From the IMG/VR virus record IMGVR_UViG_3300008954_003537, positions 1 through 47,649 of that record: a stretch of DNA of 47,649 bases. One strand, written 5' to 3'. This document shows positions 17,713 through 25,956 of this stretch, in pieces (the stretch's first letter is position 1; each line of letters starts with the position of its first letter). Under the pieces are notes generated by a model, which worked only from the letters and a program-made list of their open reading frames with translations, was not told the origin of the DNA and searched no databases. The translations under genes and the position numbers were made by a program. The stretch is from a virus.

Positions 17713-18989
17713 CCGCCCCTCATATCGCCAAAGCCACCAAATTGCGACGAATCTGCCAATCTTTCACATAAAAGCAAATCGTATTTGGTTTTAAAATAAG
17801 CTTGCTGAGCTTTTAATTCAATATTTGTAAAATGTTCCGTATACCAAAAATCATTAGAATATTCGTCTGCTTTTTCCCAATCAACATTCTCATGCAACGC
17901 AGCATCATATAGTGCAGTTCCGGGATAAGGGCAGAGAATTGTAAAACCAACCACATCAGGTTCAATCTCATCAATCAGCTTTTCAGTTAATAATAAATCA
18001 TCTCTAGTTTCATTGGGCATTCCGAACAAGAAGAACCCTCTTCTCTCTACACCATATTTCTTAGCCCAAGCAAAAACGTTTTTTATTGTCTTTACTCGCA
18101 AACCCTTTCCAATATCGCGTAAGATTCTGTCGCTTCCGCTTTCACAGCCAATATTAACTTGGTGACATTGGGATTTCTTGAGCCAATCAAACATCTCTTC
18201 GTTAGCAAACGAAGCATGAATCAAACATTCCCATTCAGTCGTGATGCCTCTTTTTATCTTTTCTTTGCAAAATTCAATTACAAAAGCGGCGGATATATCA
18301 AAAGTGGCATCCACAAACTTAAAATAATTTAAGTCTAATTGCTCAATGACGTGCTCTATTTCATCACAAAGTTCTCCGACTTCCCTCGTTCTTATTGGAT
18401 TGTTTCTTCTATTAAATCTCCCTGTGACAATTCTTTCCGCGCAAAAAGCACAATTAACAGGGCAAACCCTATTACATTGAAACGATGCAATTCGTTTGCC
18501 GTTCATGGTTTCGCAAAGTTCTACTGTTCTATAATTTTTGATTATTTCCCTATCTGGCCATTCTAATTCATGCATAGATGGCTTAGTGCCTTGAACAACA
18601 GGATCTGTTCTGCCGTTTACGATCTCTAAAAATACCTCTTCCCCCTCTCCAATAACTACTTGATCTACCTCATCATATACGGCACAGTCAAGAGGCAAAG
18701 CGGACGGGTGGAATCCTCCAAATACTGTTCTTGCTTTTGAATTAATTTTCTTTATTTCCCCTGCCAATCTAAGAGCATGTGGCCAAGCTGGAGAAGTGCA
18801 AGAAAACCCTACCACATCTGCGTCGGCACATGCCTCTATAATTGTTTCATCTGAATCAAAATTGCCTTGAAAACACTGTAAATCCAAATCGCCCTTAAAG
18901 TGTTTTTTCAAATAGGCCGCAATAAAGCCCAATCCAATTGGTTCCCATATATTTTCATAATATGGTTGCACCAAAATTACTTTTGTCAT
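17709..18989 (-). CDS. B12-binding-domain-type radical SAM protein
   Basis: 426 residues. N-terminal about 130 residues form a Rossmann-like B12-binding-type domain (VILVQPYYENIWEPIGLGFIAAYL, DVVGFSCTSPAWPHAL, FGGFHPSALP, VIGEGE) though the classic DxHxxG cobalamin motif is absent. The radical SAM cluster motif CPVNCAFC (Cx3Cx2C) is near residues 175-182, followed by FKFVDATFD, VNIGCESGSDRILRDIGKG, and RRGFFLFGMPNETRDD, all typical of this superfamily. Such enzymes perform methylations, sulfur insertions or rearrangements on unactivated carbons. The substrate is unknown; the setting between rmlB and a DegT-like gene suggests a sugar or lipid-linked glycan. Strong GGAGG Shine-Dalgarno. Confidence 0.88.
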   Translation of the reverse strand: MTKVILVQPYYENIWEPIGLGFIAAYLKKHFKGDLDLQCFQGNFDSDETIIEACADADVVGFSCTSPAWPHALRLAGEIKKINSKARTVFGGFHPSALPLDCAVYDEVDQVVIGEGEEVFLEIVNGRTDPVVQGTKPSMHELEWPDREIIKNYRTVELCETMNGKRIASFQCNRVCPVNCAFCAERIVTGRFNRRNNPIRTREVGELCDEIEHVIEQLDLNYFKFVDATFDISAAFVIEFCKEKIKRGITTEWECLIHASFANEEMFDWLKKSQCHQVNIGCESGSDRILRDIGKGLRVKTIKNVFAWAKKYGVERRGFFLFGMPNETRDDLLLTEKLIDEIEPDVVGFTILCPYPGTALYDAALHENVDWEKADEYSNDFWYTEHFTNIELKAQQAYFKTKYDLLLCERLADSSQFGGFGDMRGG

Positions 18990-19621
18990 CTGTTCCCTCC
19001 GGTATATATTGAATATTTAGATAGATCTTGATATTCGAATGCTAAATCTTCGTTGTAATCGGAGATCCCAGCCATTAAGACACACCCTCTTGCTGCAATC
19101 TCAGGTAGCATATAATAGTTCCACCCCAACATATCAAAATTATCTACCATATGATCAACTGGATTTCTGCCGAAATAGCGCGCTCGTTTGAGCCATTCCG
19201 AAGCGTCTTTGTTATCAGTTAAGATCATGGCGCCTTTTCCTAGTTTTAAGAATTTATGTGGGCCACTAAAAGATATGCACTGAAATTGGTTGGATCGGTA
19301 CATATCTCTTCTAAATCTCAACGCACTGTCCCAAACTGGAAACGGCTCTAGCTTATATTCCCCCTTTAGCTTGGTGCCCTGTAACGCAGGGTGCTCGGGG
19401 TTAAATTTTACTCTATTTCCTGCTTGAATTATAGTGCAGGGTACCGACATGAACGTTCGAGACGGAATTGTTATTTCTTCACCTTCAATTTGAAGATATT
19501 TCATACACAAAAAGAGTCCATTTGTTGCATTATCAACAGACACCGCATAGGGTGCGCCACAATATTCAGCCACCATTTGTTCAAATATATTTACCACCTC
19601 ATAGGCATTGTGTTTAATCAT
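18986..19621 (-). CDS. Truncated DegT/DnrJ/EryC1-type aminotransferase
   Basis: 211 residues, only the large PLP domain of a family normally 370-390 long. Visible: YCGAPYAVSVDNATNGLFLCM near residue 20, the candidate PLP-contacting Asp in PVWDSA (about 98), and the Schiff-base lysine in SFSGPHKFLKLGKG (about K123). It ends soon after residue 200 without the C-terminal domain, and the radical SAM gene overlaps its stop, so no remnant follows. Full-length relatives transaminate 4- or 3-keto dTDP sugars. It may be a degraded enzyme, or a minimal form working with a partner. A sigma70-like promoter lies just upstream; Shine-Dalgarno is weak. Confidence 0.78.
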   Translation of the reverse strand: MIKHNAYEVVNIFEQMVAEYCGAPYAVSVDNATNGLFLCMKYLQIEGEEITIPSRTFMSVPCTIIQAGNRVKFNPEHPALQGTKLKGEYKLEPFPVWDSALRFRRDMYRSNQFQCISFSGPHKFLKLGKGAMILTDNKDASEWLKRARYFGRNPVDHMVDNFDMLGWNYYMLPEIAARGCVLMAGISDYNEDLAFEYQDLSKYSIYTGGNR

Positions 19622-19631
19622 AGTTTTCTTT

Positions 19632-19660
19632 ATAATAACTTATTAGGACGATTTTGTCAA
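19632..19660 (-). promoter_or_regulatory. Sigma70-like promoter before the DegT-like gene
   Basis: Minus strand: TTGACA (19655-19660), a 17-base spacer and TATTAT (19632-19637), 11 of 12 matches to consensus. The -35 box overlaps the stop of the FkbM-like gene upstream. A start at about 19625 would leave a leader of only four bases or so before the ATG at 19619-19621, so translation could be nearly leaderless, in keeping with the weak Shine-Dalgarno. Confidence 0.6.
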
Positions 19661-20385
19661 CCATTTTTCATCTTTTCTTTAGGGATGCAGATATATTCGC
19701 CCCAGGCTGAAAGTGTTTTTCTTCTATTCCCCTCCTGATCAAATACCATATATTCTAATTCGTTGTCAAATTTAGTAAAATCAAAGCCTCCATCCTCCAC
19801 TTCAACAAACCCTGGATATCCTTCTTCGTATTTATCTTCTAATCCTTTATGATATCCGATTTGCCATATCGGCCGAATGTTTTCTAAAAGATTTGTCATT
19901 CCAAACAAAGCTATCGTTTCCATTCCTTCAATATCCATCTTTACCAAATTCGGGATCTTTAAAGAATGTTCTGCCATATAATCGTCTAAACGAACATATG
20001 TGATATTCCGTGGCTCGGGCGGAGTATCCGTGCAATCATTAAATCTAGTGAAAACAGTTTCATTCTTATTACTAACTGCAATTGGCAAGACTGTTATGTT
20101 GTAGGGAGATGTATTAAGTTTATTTCTTTCATAATTATCCGGAAATCCTTCAAAAGCTATAACTTCCATTCCCTCCAAAGCCATTGGTATGGCATAGGTT
20201 CCTATATACGAACCAATATCATATACAACGCTATTGGGCTTTAACAGCTTTAATATATCATCATAATTATGATCAGGTCGCTGAAATAAAGTTCCTTCTC
20301 GGATAAATTTATCCATATTCCACCCAGTCGGCAATAAATCATGAAAAATAATTTTATGATTTTTATATAAGATTTCTTTATTCAT
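19657..20385 (-). CDS. FkbM-family methyltransferase
   Basis: 242 residues. SAM-binding motif I is VVYDIGSYIGTYAIPMA, acidic end of strand 2 is VIAFEGFPDNYERNK, and the FkbM mark is LVKMDIEGMETIAL. The family O-methylates sugars and related small molecules. The C-terminal part (IWQIGYHKGLEDKYEEGYPGFVEVED) fits the family. ATG at 20383-20385 follows GAGGAAACATTAA. It is one of three FkbM-type enzymes within 4.3 kb, each different in sequence, suggesting several methyl positions on the glycan. The last bases serve as a promoter for the next gene. Confidence 0.86.
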   Translation of the reverse strand: MNKEILYKNHKIIFHDLLPTGWNMDKFIREGTLFQRPDHNYDDILKLLKPNSVVYDIGSYIGTYAIPMALEGMEVIAFEGFPDNYERNKLNTSPYNITVLPIAVSNKNETVFTRFNDCTDTPPEPRNITYVRLDDYMAEHSLKIPNLVKMDIEGMETIALFGMTNLLENIRPIWQIGYHKGLEDKYEEGYPGFVEVEDGGFDFTKFDNELEYMVFDQEGNRRKTLSAWGEYICIPKEKMKNG

Positions 20386-20404
20386 TTAATGTTTCCTCTT
20401 TCTC

Positions 20405-21091
20405 TTAGTATCCAAATTCACTCGCATACACGCCCAGTTGCTCAAACAAGGCATCTAAATCTATTGGGTGATCTTTATAAAATCCATCATATATTTCATC
20501 CCTTCTCTTGTAAAGAGCTACTTGACCCTTGTCTAAAGTCTTATATCTCTTTCCTTTTGTTGTTTTTACCGTACCGCGATATCTACTTACAAAATTTTCC
20601 ATCTCATCTTCATAGGGAATACCGCAAAATTTACAAACCGCTTGGGTTGTCTCTTTGAAATTTAAAATCATATCTTCCATCTTAACTAAAGTAATTCTGT
20701 TCGGATAGTTTTTCTTAATATAATCATATACTTGTTTCATCCACCCAATGTCTTCTAAACATCCTTCAAAAGTGGCATCATCAGATAAAATAGGAGTATC
20801 ATTTCCTGGCTGTCCCCTGTAAATTTTTGAAAGAGCAGTATCTCTCAAGTCTCTTATTGTCCATAAAATTAATAGATCTGGATTATTGTCCATAAGACTC
20901 TTTACTTGATTTAAATCATCGACGTATGCTGTATCGCATTTGCTTAAATAATTTTTATATGATATTTGGCCACGTCTAACAACATTTTTGTCTTCTGCTA
21001 TCGGAGTTGCTCTTAAAACACTAGAGCCTCTTAATGTCTCCAAAAGTATATTTGTACCAGTTCTTCCACAACTTAATATCAAAATACTCAT
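20405..21091 (-). CDS. Sulfotransferase family protein
   Basis: 228 residues. The N-terminal P-loop-like 5'-phosphosulfate motif is LSCGRTGTNILLETL, and the 3'-phosphate motif is LLILWTIRDLRDTALSKIYR (RDxRDxxxS). Then ITLVKMEDMILNFKETTQAVCKFCGIPY, a typical sulfotransferase helix-turn segment. The family transfers sulfate from PAPS to hydroxyl or amino groups of carbohydrates or lipids. Presence in the glycan island suggests a sulfated sugar. It requires PAPS from the host, since no PAPS synthesis gene is visible. GGG before ATG at 21089-21091. Confidence 0.82.
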   Translation of the reverse strand: MSILILSCGRTGTNILLETLRGSSVLRATPIAEDKNVVRRGQISYKNYLSKCDTAYVDDLNQVKSLMDNNPDLLILWTIRDLRDTALSKIYRGQPGNDTPILSDDATFEGCLEDIGWMKQVYDYIKKNYPNRITLVKMEDMILNFKETTQAVCKFCGIPYEDEMENFVSRYRGTVKTTKGKRYKTLDKGQVALYKRRDEIYDGFYKDHPIDLDALFEQLGVYASEFGY

Positions 21092-21094
21092 ATT

Positions 21095-21358
21095 TTACCC
21101 TTTGTCCTTTCCATACATTTTCGTACTCCCTTGTTTATACAGTTTTTGTACTTCTCCAGATTTAATCATATGGTTTAAAGCTTCATCAATCTCTTGTATC
21201 AAATCATTCCTTTGCGAATTCGCAATATTGGTAATTCGGCATGCATCCGCAATTTCCTTATCAGTTGCGTCTTTTTTTCTTTTTATGTCTTCTGCAGTCC
21301 AAACTCGTATATTAACAATTGTTAGCTTATCGATTAAACTTCCTATAGTGTCCGCCAT
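21095..21358 (-). CDS. Small helical protein of glycan clusters (DUF4254-like?)
   Basis: 87 residues, helical, beginning MADTIGSLIDKLTIVNIRVW and containing ACRITNIANSQRNDLIQEIDEAL. Short proteins with the TIGSLIDKLxIxNxxxW start occur next to glycosyltransferases in bacterial polysaccharide loci; I associate them with the DUF4254 group but cannot verify this. Strong GGAGGAG Shine-Dalgarno before ATG at 21356-21358. It lies between an FkbM-like and a sulfotransferase gene with only short gaps. Biochemical role unknown. Confidence 0.6.
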   Translation of the reverse strand: MADTIGSLIDKLTIVNIRVWTAEDIKRKKDATDKEIADACRITNIANSQRNDLIQEIDEALNHMIKSGEVQKLYKQGSTKMYGKDKG

Positions 21359-22024
21359 CTACTCCTCCGCTTTCTGATCATCACGAGCTAAAAAACTTTT
21401 CTGATAAGTAGTATTGAATGATTCTGGCTCTGCCTGAGCCTCTTTTGGGAAGTGGATCTTTGCAAGTTCAGCAAACTGCTCATACCACGGATCCTTAACT
21501 TTTTCATAACCAAAAGATTCTAAATATTTATCAAGTTTTTGCCGGTTTTCTTTATTTATATGAACTGTCTCAATGCGAATGGCTCTTGGCATTACTATAG
21601 TAAAATCAGTTGTCATCGCGATTTGATAATCTTGGCGTTCGGCGTCTATTACCAATAAATCAAATTCTACACCATTAAGGTTGTGTTTGGCAACTAAATC
21701 GTGCAATGTCATACAATAAACATATTCGTCATCTATTCCTATTTTTTTAATATCGATTTCTTCAATATAGGACATCACAAAATCATCCTTGCCATGTAGC
21801 ATTATTTTAACTTGAGCATCGGGAGATCGTGATTCTCCGGAAACAATTGCTACTTGTTCAAAAATACTGTCAGTAAGATAAGAATAATGTTCCTTAAGTT
21901 TTTCAAACGAAGTCTTAACCGGTTCTACAAAAATACCATTCCAATTATTTTGAGGGACAAGCCACCACATAATATCTGTCATGGATTTGCCGGTGTGGGC
22001 TCCAATTTGAATAAAATTAATCAT
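21359..22024 (-). CDS. FkbM-like methyltransferase
   Basis: 221 residues. Begins MINFIQIGAHTGKSMTD, a compact SAM motif I, followed by NGIFVEPVKTSFEKLKEHY (strand 2 Glu), and FDLLVIDAERQDYQIA where FkbM enzymes have the IDxEGxE segment; here Asp-Ala-Glu-Arg replaces Asp-x-Glu-Gly. This substitution suggests divergence in the active site. C-terminus is charged (EPESFNTTYQKSFL). ATG has AGGAG and overlaps the stop of the upstream methyltransferase by eight bases. Probably modifies a sugar of the glycan. Confidence 0.75.
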   Translation of the reverse strand: MINFIQIGAHTGKSMTDIMWWLVPQNNWNGIFVEPVKTSFEKLKEHYSYLTDSIFEQVAIVSGESRSPDAQVKIMLHGKDDFVMSYIEEIDIKKIGIDDEYVYCMTLHDLVAKHNLNGVEFDLLVIDAERQDYQIAMTTDFTIVMPRAIRIETVHINKENRQKLDKYLESFGYEKVKDPWYEQFAELAKIHFPKEAQAEPESFNTTYQKSFLARDDQKAEE

Positions 22025-23258
22025 TTTGGGCTCCTATGATCTCGAATTCGGGGCATGGAACGATAAACTTTCCGCCGCCATTAAGAAAATCAGCCTCTCG
22101 ATCTACAAATTCCTTAATAAAGTGCCATGGCAGTACAAGCAAATAATCAGGCTCAGCATTTCTCATTTCCTTTTCAGATATAATAGGAATATTAGTACCT
22201 ACTACAAATTTACCAAATTTTTGAGGACTTCTTTCAGCAATCGCTGTAATATCCTCTGTTGTGAGTCCATAATATTGCAACAATGTATTTCCTTTTGTGG
22301 ATGCCCCATAGCCATAAACTGTTTTTCCTTTTGCTCTCTCCGCTCGAATAAACTCAACCGTCTCTTTTTTCATTTTCTCTAACTTTTCATAAAAATCATA
22401 CCACACTTGAGGATCGGAAATGTCCATATGTTCTTCTTCATATGATAGCAATGTGTTAACTCTAAAATTACAAACATCCCTGAGCGGTGTTGTTCCGAAT
22501 GAAGTCTCTTTCGCAATATCTTTTTGCAAATAAATGCGGCAACTACCTCCATTAGTATCGTTGAGGGAACAATCTACTATCTTAAATCCGTGAGGTTCCA
22601 TTAGCTTTTTAATGCTGCTTAAAGAATGATAATATACATGCTCATGGCAAATATTATCAAAAGCCATTTGTTTAAGCATCAAAGGAGTATAGGAAATTTG
22701 GATTATCCATATGCCATCATCATCAAGCACTTTTTTAACATCCTGGATAAAGTCTGTAGGATCGTCCAGATCATAAAACATAGCAATGGTAGTAATAACT
22801 TTGCACTGTTTATCTCCGTAGCCCGTTCTCTGATAGGCATCATAAGAAAAATAATCTTGAACCACCACATCGGCTAGTTGAGAAGAGAACTCCAAAAATG
22901 AATCTTCAACCGGATCAATCCCAATTTTTATAAATTCTTCAGGAATAAAATTAAACATCGTACCGTCATTACATGCGATGTCCAACCATACGTCTCCTTT
23001 GTTGTATCTTATTCTGCTGCTGGCTTCTTCTGCTATATTTTTCAATTGATTTGTCATAGAAGCATTGGTGCCAGAGCGATACCAGTACGTTCCATACATC
23101 TTGTCTGGATCGACGGCTTCAGTTAATCTTGCGGCTCCAATTTGTTCATCCATTATCAACGTGAGACAGTCTTTCTGTCTCCCCTCGTATTCCGACGATA
23201 TATCTGTTAAAAAATCTGAAACATAAAGTTCCCCTAAATCCAATAAAATTTCTGACAC
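22017..23258 (-). CDS. SAM-dependent sugar C-methyltransferase
   Basis: 413 residues, starting with GTG at 23256-23258 behind a clear AAAAGGAG. SAM motif VWLDIACNDGTMF near residue 90; ICHEHVYYHSLSSIKKLM (the EHxxYxS active-site region of NDP-hexose C-methyltransferases); and a C-terminal Rossmann-like domain with YGYGASTKGNTLLQYYGL near residue 315. This is the TylC3-like architecture that adds methyl to C3 of dTDP-4-keto-6-deoxy sugars. The usual N-terminal zinc cysteines are not visible. It pairs logically with the rmlA-rmlB products, giving a branched-chain deoxysugar; the exact substrate is inference. Confidence 0.87.
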   Translation of the reverse strand: MSEILLDLGELYVSDFLTDISSEYEGRQKDCLTLIMDEQIGAARLTEAVDPDKMYGTYWYRSGTNASMTNQLKNIAEEASSRIRYNKGDVWLDIACNDGTMFNFIPEEFIKIGIDPVEDSFLEFSSQLADVVVQDYFSYDAYQRTGYGDKQCKVITTIAMFYDLDDPTDFIQDVKKVLDDDGIWIIQISYTPLMLKQMAFDNICHEHVYYHSLSSIKKLMEPHGFKIVDCSLNDTNGGSCRIYLQKDIAKETSFGTTPLRDVCNFRVNTLLSYEEEHMDISDPQVWYDFYEKLEKMKKETVEFIRAERAKGKTVYGYGASTKGNTLLQYYGLTTEDITAIAERSPQKFGKFVVGTNIPIISEKEMRNAEPDYLLVLPWHFIKEFVDREADFLNGGGKFIVPCPEFEIIGAQND

Positions 23259-23897
23259 TTACTCACTCCTTTTAAGATAAAAATCATTTATTTTCCATCT
23301 AGCATCTTTTTGATACCCAAAGTTTTTCATATAGGCTTCTATTTCGGGATCGTTAAAGTTGTTCTCCACTACTAATAATGGAATATCCCAATATGCAAGA
23401 TCCAAGCCCTTTAACACGTCAAGTTCAGTCCCTTCTGTATCAATTGAAATAAAATCTATATTATTTTCTACATTATGTTCAGTAAGAACTGTATTGAGAG
23501 TTTTTACTTCCACATTTATTTGACGCGTCTCATTGATGATATGGTGATGCTGTTCAACGAGTCGTTGATCTGGCATTAAACCACTCACCGACGACATTAT
23601 GTTCTTTTTGCCTATATCAAACACTGTAAAGGGAACATTTTGTTGATTATCGCTCCCACAAGCACATTGAATGGCTTCTTTTCGGGTTTTTTTAATCATT
23701 TCAAAATATCCCGGATTAGGCTCTATACATAGTGCTCTCCAACCTAATTTTTCAAAATATAAAGTATTTGAACCTCTCGTACCGTTTGCTGCCCCCACTT
23801 CAACGCAAACTCCCATATTCTTATTACAAAAATATAATTCTATTAGCACGTCAGTACTGAACTGACCATAATATCCTGATTTTGGCTCATACAGCAT
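23259..23897 (-). CDS. FkbM-family methyltransferase
   Basis: 212 residues from ATG at 23895-23897; an in-frame TTG five codons upstream is also possible. Motif I is GVCVEVGAANGTRGSNTLYFE, then WRALCIEPNPGYFEMIKKT, CACGS, and IDFISIDTEGTELDVLKGLD, the standard FkbM order (IDxEGxE). It likely O-methylates a sugar. The start overlaps the preceding gene by 11 bases. It is clearly a separate branch from the two other FkbM-like proteins nearby. Confidence 0.86.
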   Translation of the reverse strand: MLYEPKSGYYGQFSTDVLIELYFCNKNMGVCVEVGAANGTRGSNTLYFEKLGWRALCIEPNPGYFEMIKKTRKEAIQCACGSDNQQNVPFTVFDIGKKNIMSSVSGLMPDQRLVEQHHHIINETRQINVEVKTLNTVLTEHNVENNIDFISIDTEGTELDVLKGLDLAYWDIPLLVVENNFNDPEIEAYMKNFGYQKDARWKINDFYLKRSE

Positions 23898-24648
23898 TGT
23901 TCTGTTTCTCAATAAAAGTTAAAATATAATCTATGTCTGCCATGTGAGGGATTTCATCGGTACTAGTTCCGTATGGTCGGGGGCAGTTCCAACGAGGAAA
24001 AGGCACACCCTTACGATAAACATTACAAGTATAATATAAATCTTTCTTATCGGGTAGTGAAATAATTTTGGCTCCGTCCTGGCTTGCTTCCTTATTATTA
24101 ATCTCCGAAAGCTCAAACTCCCAGGCTGAAAATCCTGGCTTTAAATACTTTTGAAAATATTCCTTTTTCCAAATTGAAGGATGGAGACTTGTCCTATATG
24201 ATGCTCCTTGGTGTAAAACCCTTAAATTAGGCTTGTCGTCATTCCATACATCATCCCAACTGCCTATATAGTGTAATGGATCGGTGTGTTTATTCAGGTG
24301 AGAATCCAACATTGCTTTTGAGGCTCGATTGTTTTTAATTTCGTCTTCTAATATCTTAAATTTCTTGATATCCACATGATCTAATAGCATCACATCTTCA
24401 ACTGTAAAAATAAAATATTCATCCTCTAAACTATCGATATAGGGGATTAACGGATCCGTCCAAAGTTTTCCGAAATCAGATTGATTCCCTAAAGAAACAA
24501 AACTACAATTTTCGGGCAACTCACAGTGTGGGCGCTTATCAAATCCCAAAAATACTATCTCTTGCCCTGGAAAATACTTATTAAACAGAGTATAATAGGG
24601 TTCTATTAGAAATGAATAATTGTTGGATGTAGCCACTAATACCTTCAT
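23887..24648 (-). CDS. Putative GT-A-like glycosyltransferase
   Basis: 253 residues. N-terminus MKVLVATSNNYSFLIEPYYTLFNKYFPG is a Rossmann-like strand-helix start. DEYFIFTVEDVMLLDHVD resembles the acidic metal site of small GT-A enzymes found in LPS clusters (xxxLEDxxLxxxVD). SFVSLGNQSDFGKLW and LHQGASYRTSLHPSIWKKEYF fit the acceptor half of that group. No known CAZy family can be assigned by eye. AAGGG precedes ATG at 24646-24648. It directly follows gmd in the transcript, so a GDP-sugar donor is possible. Confidence 0.65.
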   Translation of the reverse strand: MKVLVATSNNYSFLIEPYYTLFNKYFPGQEIVFLGFDKRPHCELPENCSFVSLGNQSDFGKLWTDPLIPYIDSLEDEYFIFTVEDVMLLDHVDIKKFKILEDEIKNNRASKAMLDSHLNKHTDPLHYIGSWDDVWNDDKPNLRVLHQGASYRTSLHPSIWKKEYFQKYLKPGFSAWEFELSEINNKEASQDGAKIISLPDKKDLYYTCNVYRKGVPFPRWNCPRPYGTSTDEIPHMADIDYILTFIEKQNNAV

Positions 24649-24649
24649 T

Positions 24650-25615
24650 TTATCCCTTACTATTCAATTGAATATCATTATCGATCATTTTTTTCACCAT
24701 TTCATCAAATGTAGTTGTCGGTTCCCATCCAAATTTGTTTTTAGCTTTGCTGTAATCACCAATCAAAAAGTCAACCTCTGCCGGCCGGAAGTATTTCTGA
24801 TCCTGTACGACATATTCGCCCCAATCATGAATGCCTATACTTGCAAAAGCTGCATCTAAAAAATCTCTAATTGAATGCTTCTTTCCAGTTGCAATCACAT
24901 AGTCATCAGCCTCATCTTGTTGCAAGATCATCCACATGGCTCTCACGTAATCAGGGGCATACCCCCAATCTCTTTCGGCGTCTAAATTGCCTAATGTTAT
25001 TTTATCAGCAATACCTAGATGAATTTTTGCAACGCCATCCGTTATCTTTCGAGTAACAAATTCAATGCCACGACGTTCTGATTCATGATTAAACAAAATG
25101 CCACTACATGCGAAAATGCCATAAGATTCGCGATAATTCTTAGTTATCCAATGCCCATAAAGCTTTGATACTCCGTATGGGCTTCTCGGATAAAAACGCG
25201 TGGTTTCGCGTTGTGGATTTTCTGTAACTTTACCAAACATCTCGGATGTGGATGCTTGATAGAATTTAATATTTTTTCCATATTCTCTGATGGCTTCTAA
25301 CATTCTTAAAACGCCCAAAGCATCAATATTGCCAGTTGTTTCAGGAGTGTTCCAACTCTCGCCCACAAACGACATGGCTCCCAGGTTATACACTTCATCA
25401 GGATCGCATTCCTTAATACAACGAAATAATGAATTTTGATCAGCTAAGTCGCCATTAATGAACCTTATTTTCCCTTCAAGATGTTTTGTGTTAAGTCTTA
25501 TTTTGGTAGAGCATCTTCGCTCCATGCCATAAATATTATATCCCTTGTCCAATAAAAAATCGGCAAGATAGCTGCCATCTTGGCCATTAATTCCGGTGAT
25601 TAGTGCTGTTTTCAT
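24650..25615 (-). CDS. gmd: GDP-mannose 4,6-dehydratase
   Basis: 321 residues. Diagnostic motifs: [19 protein letters not shown] at the N-terminus, [27 protein letters not shown] (catalytic Thr-Glu), [13 protein letters not shown] (Tyr-x3-Lys), FNHESERRG, and [20 protein letters not shown]. The enzyme turns GDP-mannose into GDP-4-keto-6-deoxymannose, precursor of GDP-fucose, GDP-rhamnose or GDP-perosamine. Slightly shorter than usual (345-370). A phosphomannomutase is encoded about 10 kb upstream, but no mannose-1-phosphate guanylyltransferase or a following reductase is visible in the window. AAGGG Shine-Dalgarno. Confidence 0.96.
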   Translation of the reverse strand: MKTALITGINGQDGSYLADFLLDKGYNIYGMERRCSTKIRLNTKHLEGKIRFINGDLADQNSLFRCIKECDPDEVYNLGAMSFVGESWNTPETTGNIDALGVLRMLEAIREYGKNIKFYQASTSEMFGKVTENPQRETTRFYPRSPYGVSKLYGHWITKNYRESYGIFACSGILFNHESERRGIEFVTRKITDGVAKIHLGIADKITLGNLDAERDWGYAPDYVRAMWMILQQDEADDYVIATGKKHSIRDFLDAAFASIGIHDWGEYVVQDQKYFRPAEVDFLIGDYSKAKNKFGWEPTTTFDEMVKKMIDNDIQLNSKG

Positions 25616-25956
25616 TTTTGTCCCTTATTAGAATTTGTGAAACGGAAAAAGTTGATATCGTTGATGCCTTTATCGTCTATGTATATGTCGCCGGATGGTT
25701 TTCCTAAAAATAGGTGGTGATATCTAACTCCCCATCCTTCTAATTGCCTTTTAGTGTCCTCTTCAAAAGCAGTGCATGCATATGCCACGGAATTATTGCT
25801 TCTTCCCATTCCTCTTGCGGTGTGGAAAATTATTGTATTTCCCTCATCGTATAATTGATTGATATGCTCTATCCGATCCATATAGGGAATGGCAAAGCCA
25901 TAATTCCCGCTCGTTAGTGAACAAATAGTTCCATCAATATCAAACACATACGTCAT
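25612..25956 (-). CDS. Small HAD-superfamily phosphatase
   Basis: 114 residues from ATG at 25954-25956 ([12 protein letters not shown]), chosen for the strong GGGAGG nine bases upstream and because the HAD motif I (DxDGT) sits right at the start. Other motifs: [12 protein letters not shown] (motif II Thr), [13 protein letters not shown] (motif III Lys and motif IV Asp-Asp). Such minimal cap-less HADs occur in capsule and LPS loci. Between the heptose kinase and gmd, it could remove the C1 phosphate of heptose-1,7-bisphosphate in place of GmhB; it lacks GmhB's zinc-binding cysteines, so this is only inference. Confidence 0.8.
   Translation of the reverse strand: MTYVFDIDGTICSLTSGNYGFAIPYMDRIEHINQLYDEGNTIIFHTARGMGRSNNSVAYACTAFEEDTKRQLEGWGVRYHHLFLGKPSGDIYIDDKGINDINFFRFTNSNKGQK

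Noticed and set aside
18900-19000. Frameshift remnant of the missing C-terminal domain of the DegT-like protein
   Set aside because: The next gene begins in the last four bases and no DegT-like sequence is seen in the other frames downstream.
21551-21558. TATAAATA on the minus strand, a T4-type late promoter match
   Set aside because: Falls inside the coding sequence of a methyltransferase in the middle of the glycan island, far from any late gene start; AT-rich sequence makes chance matches likely.
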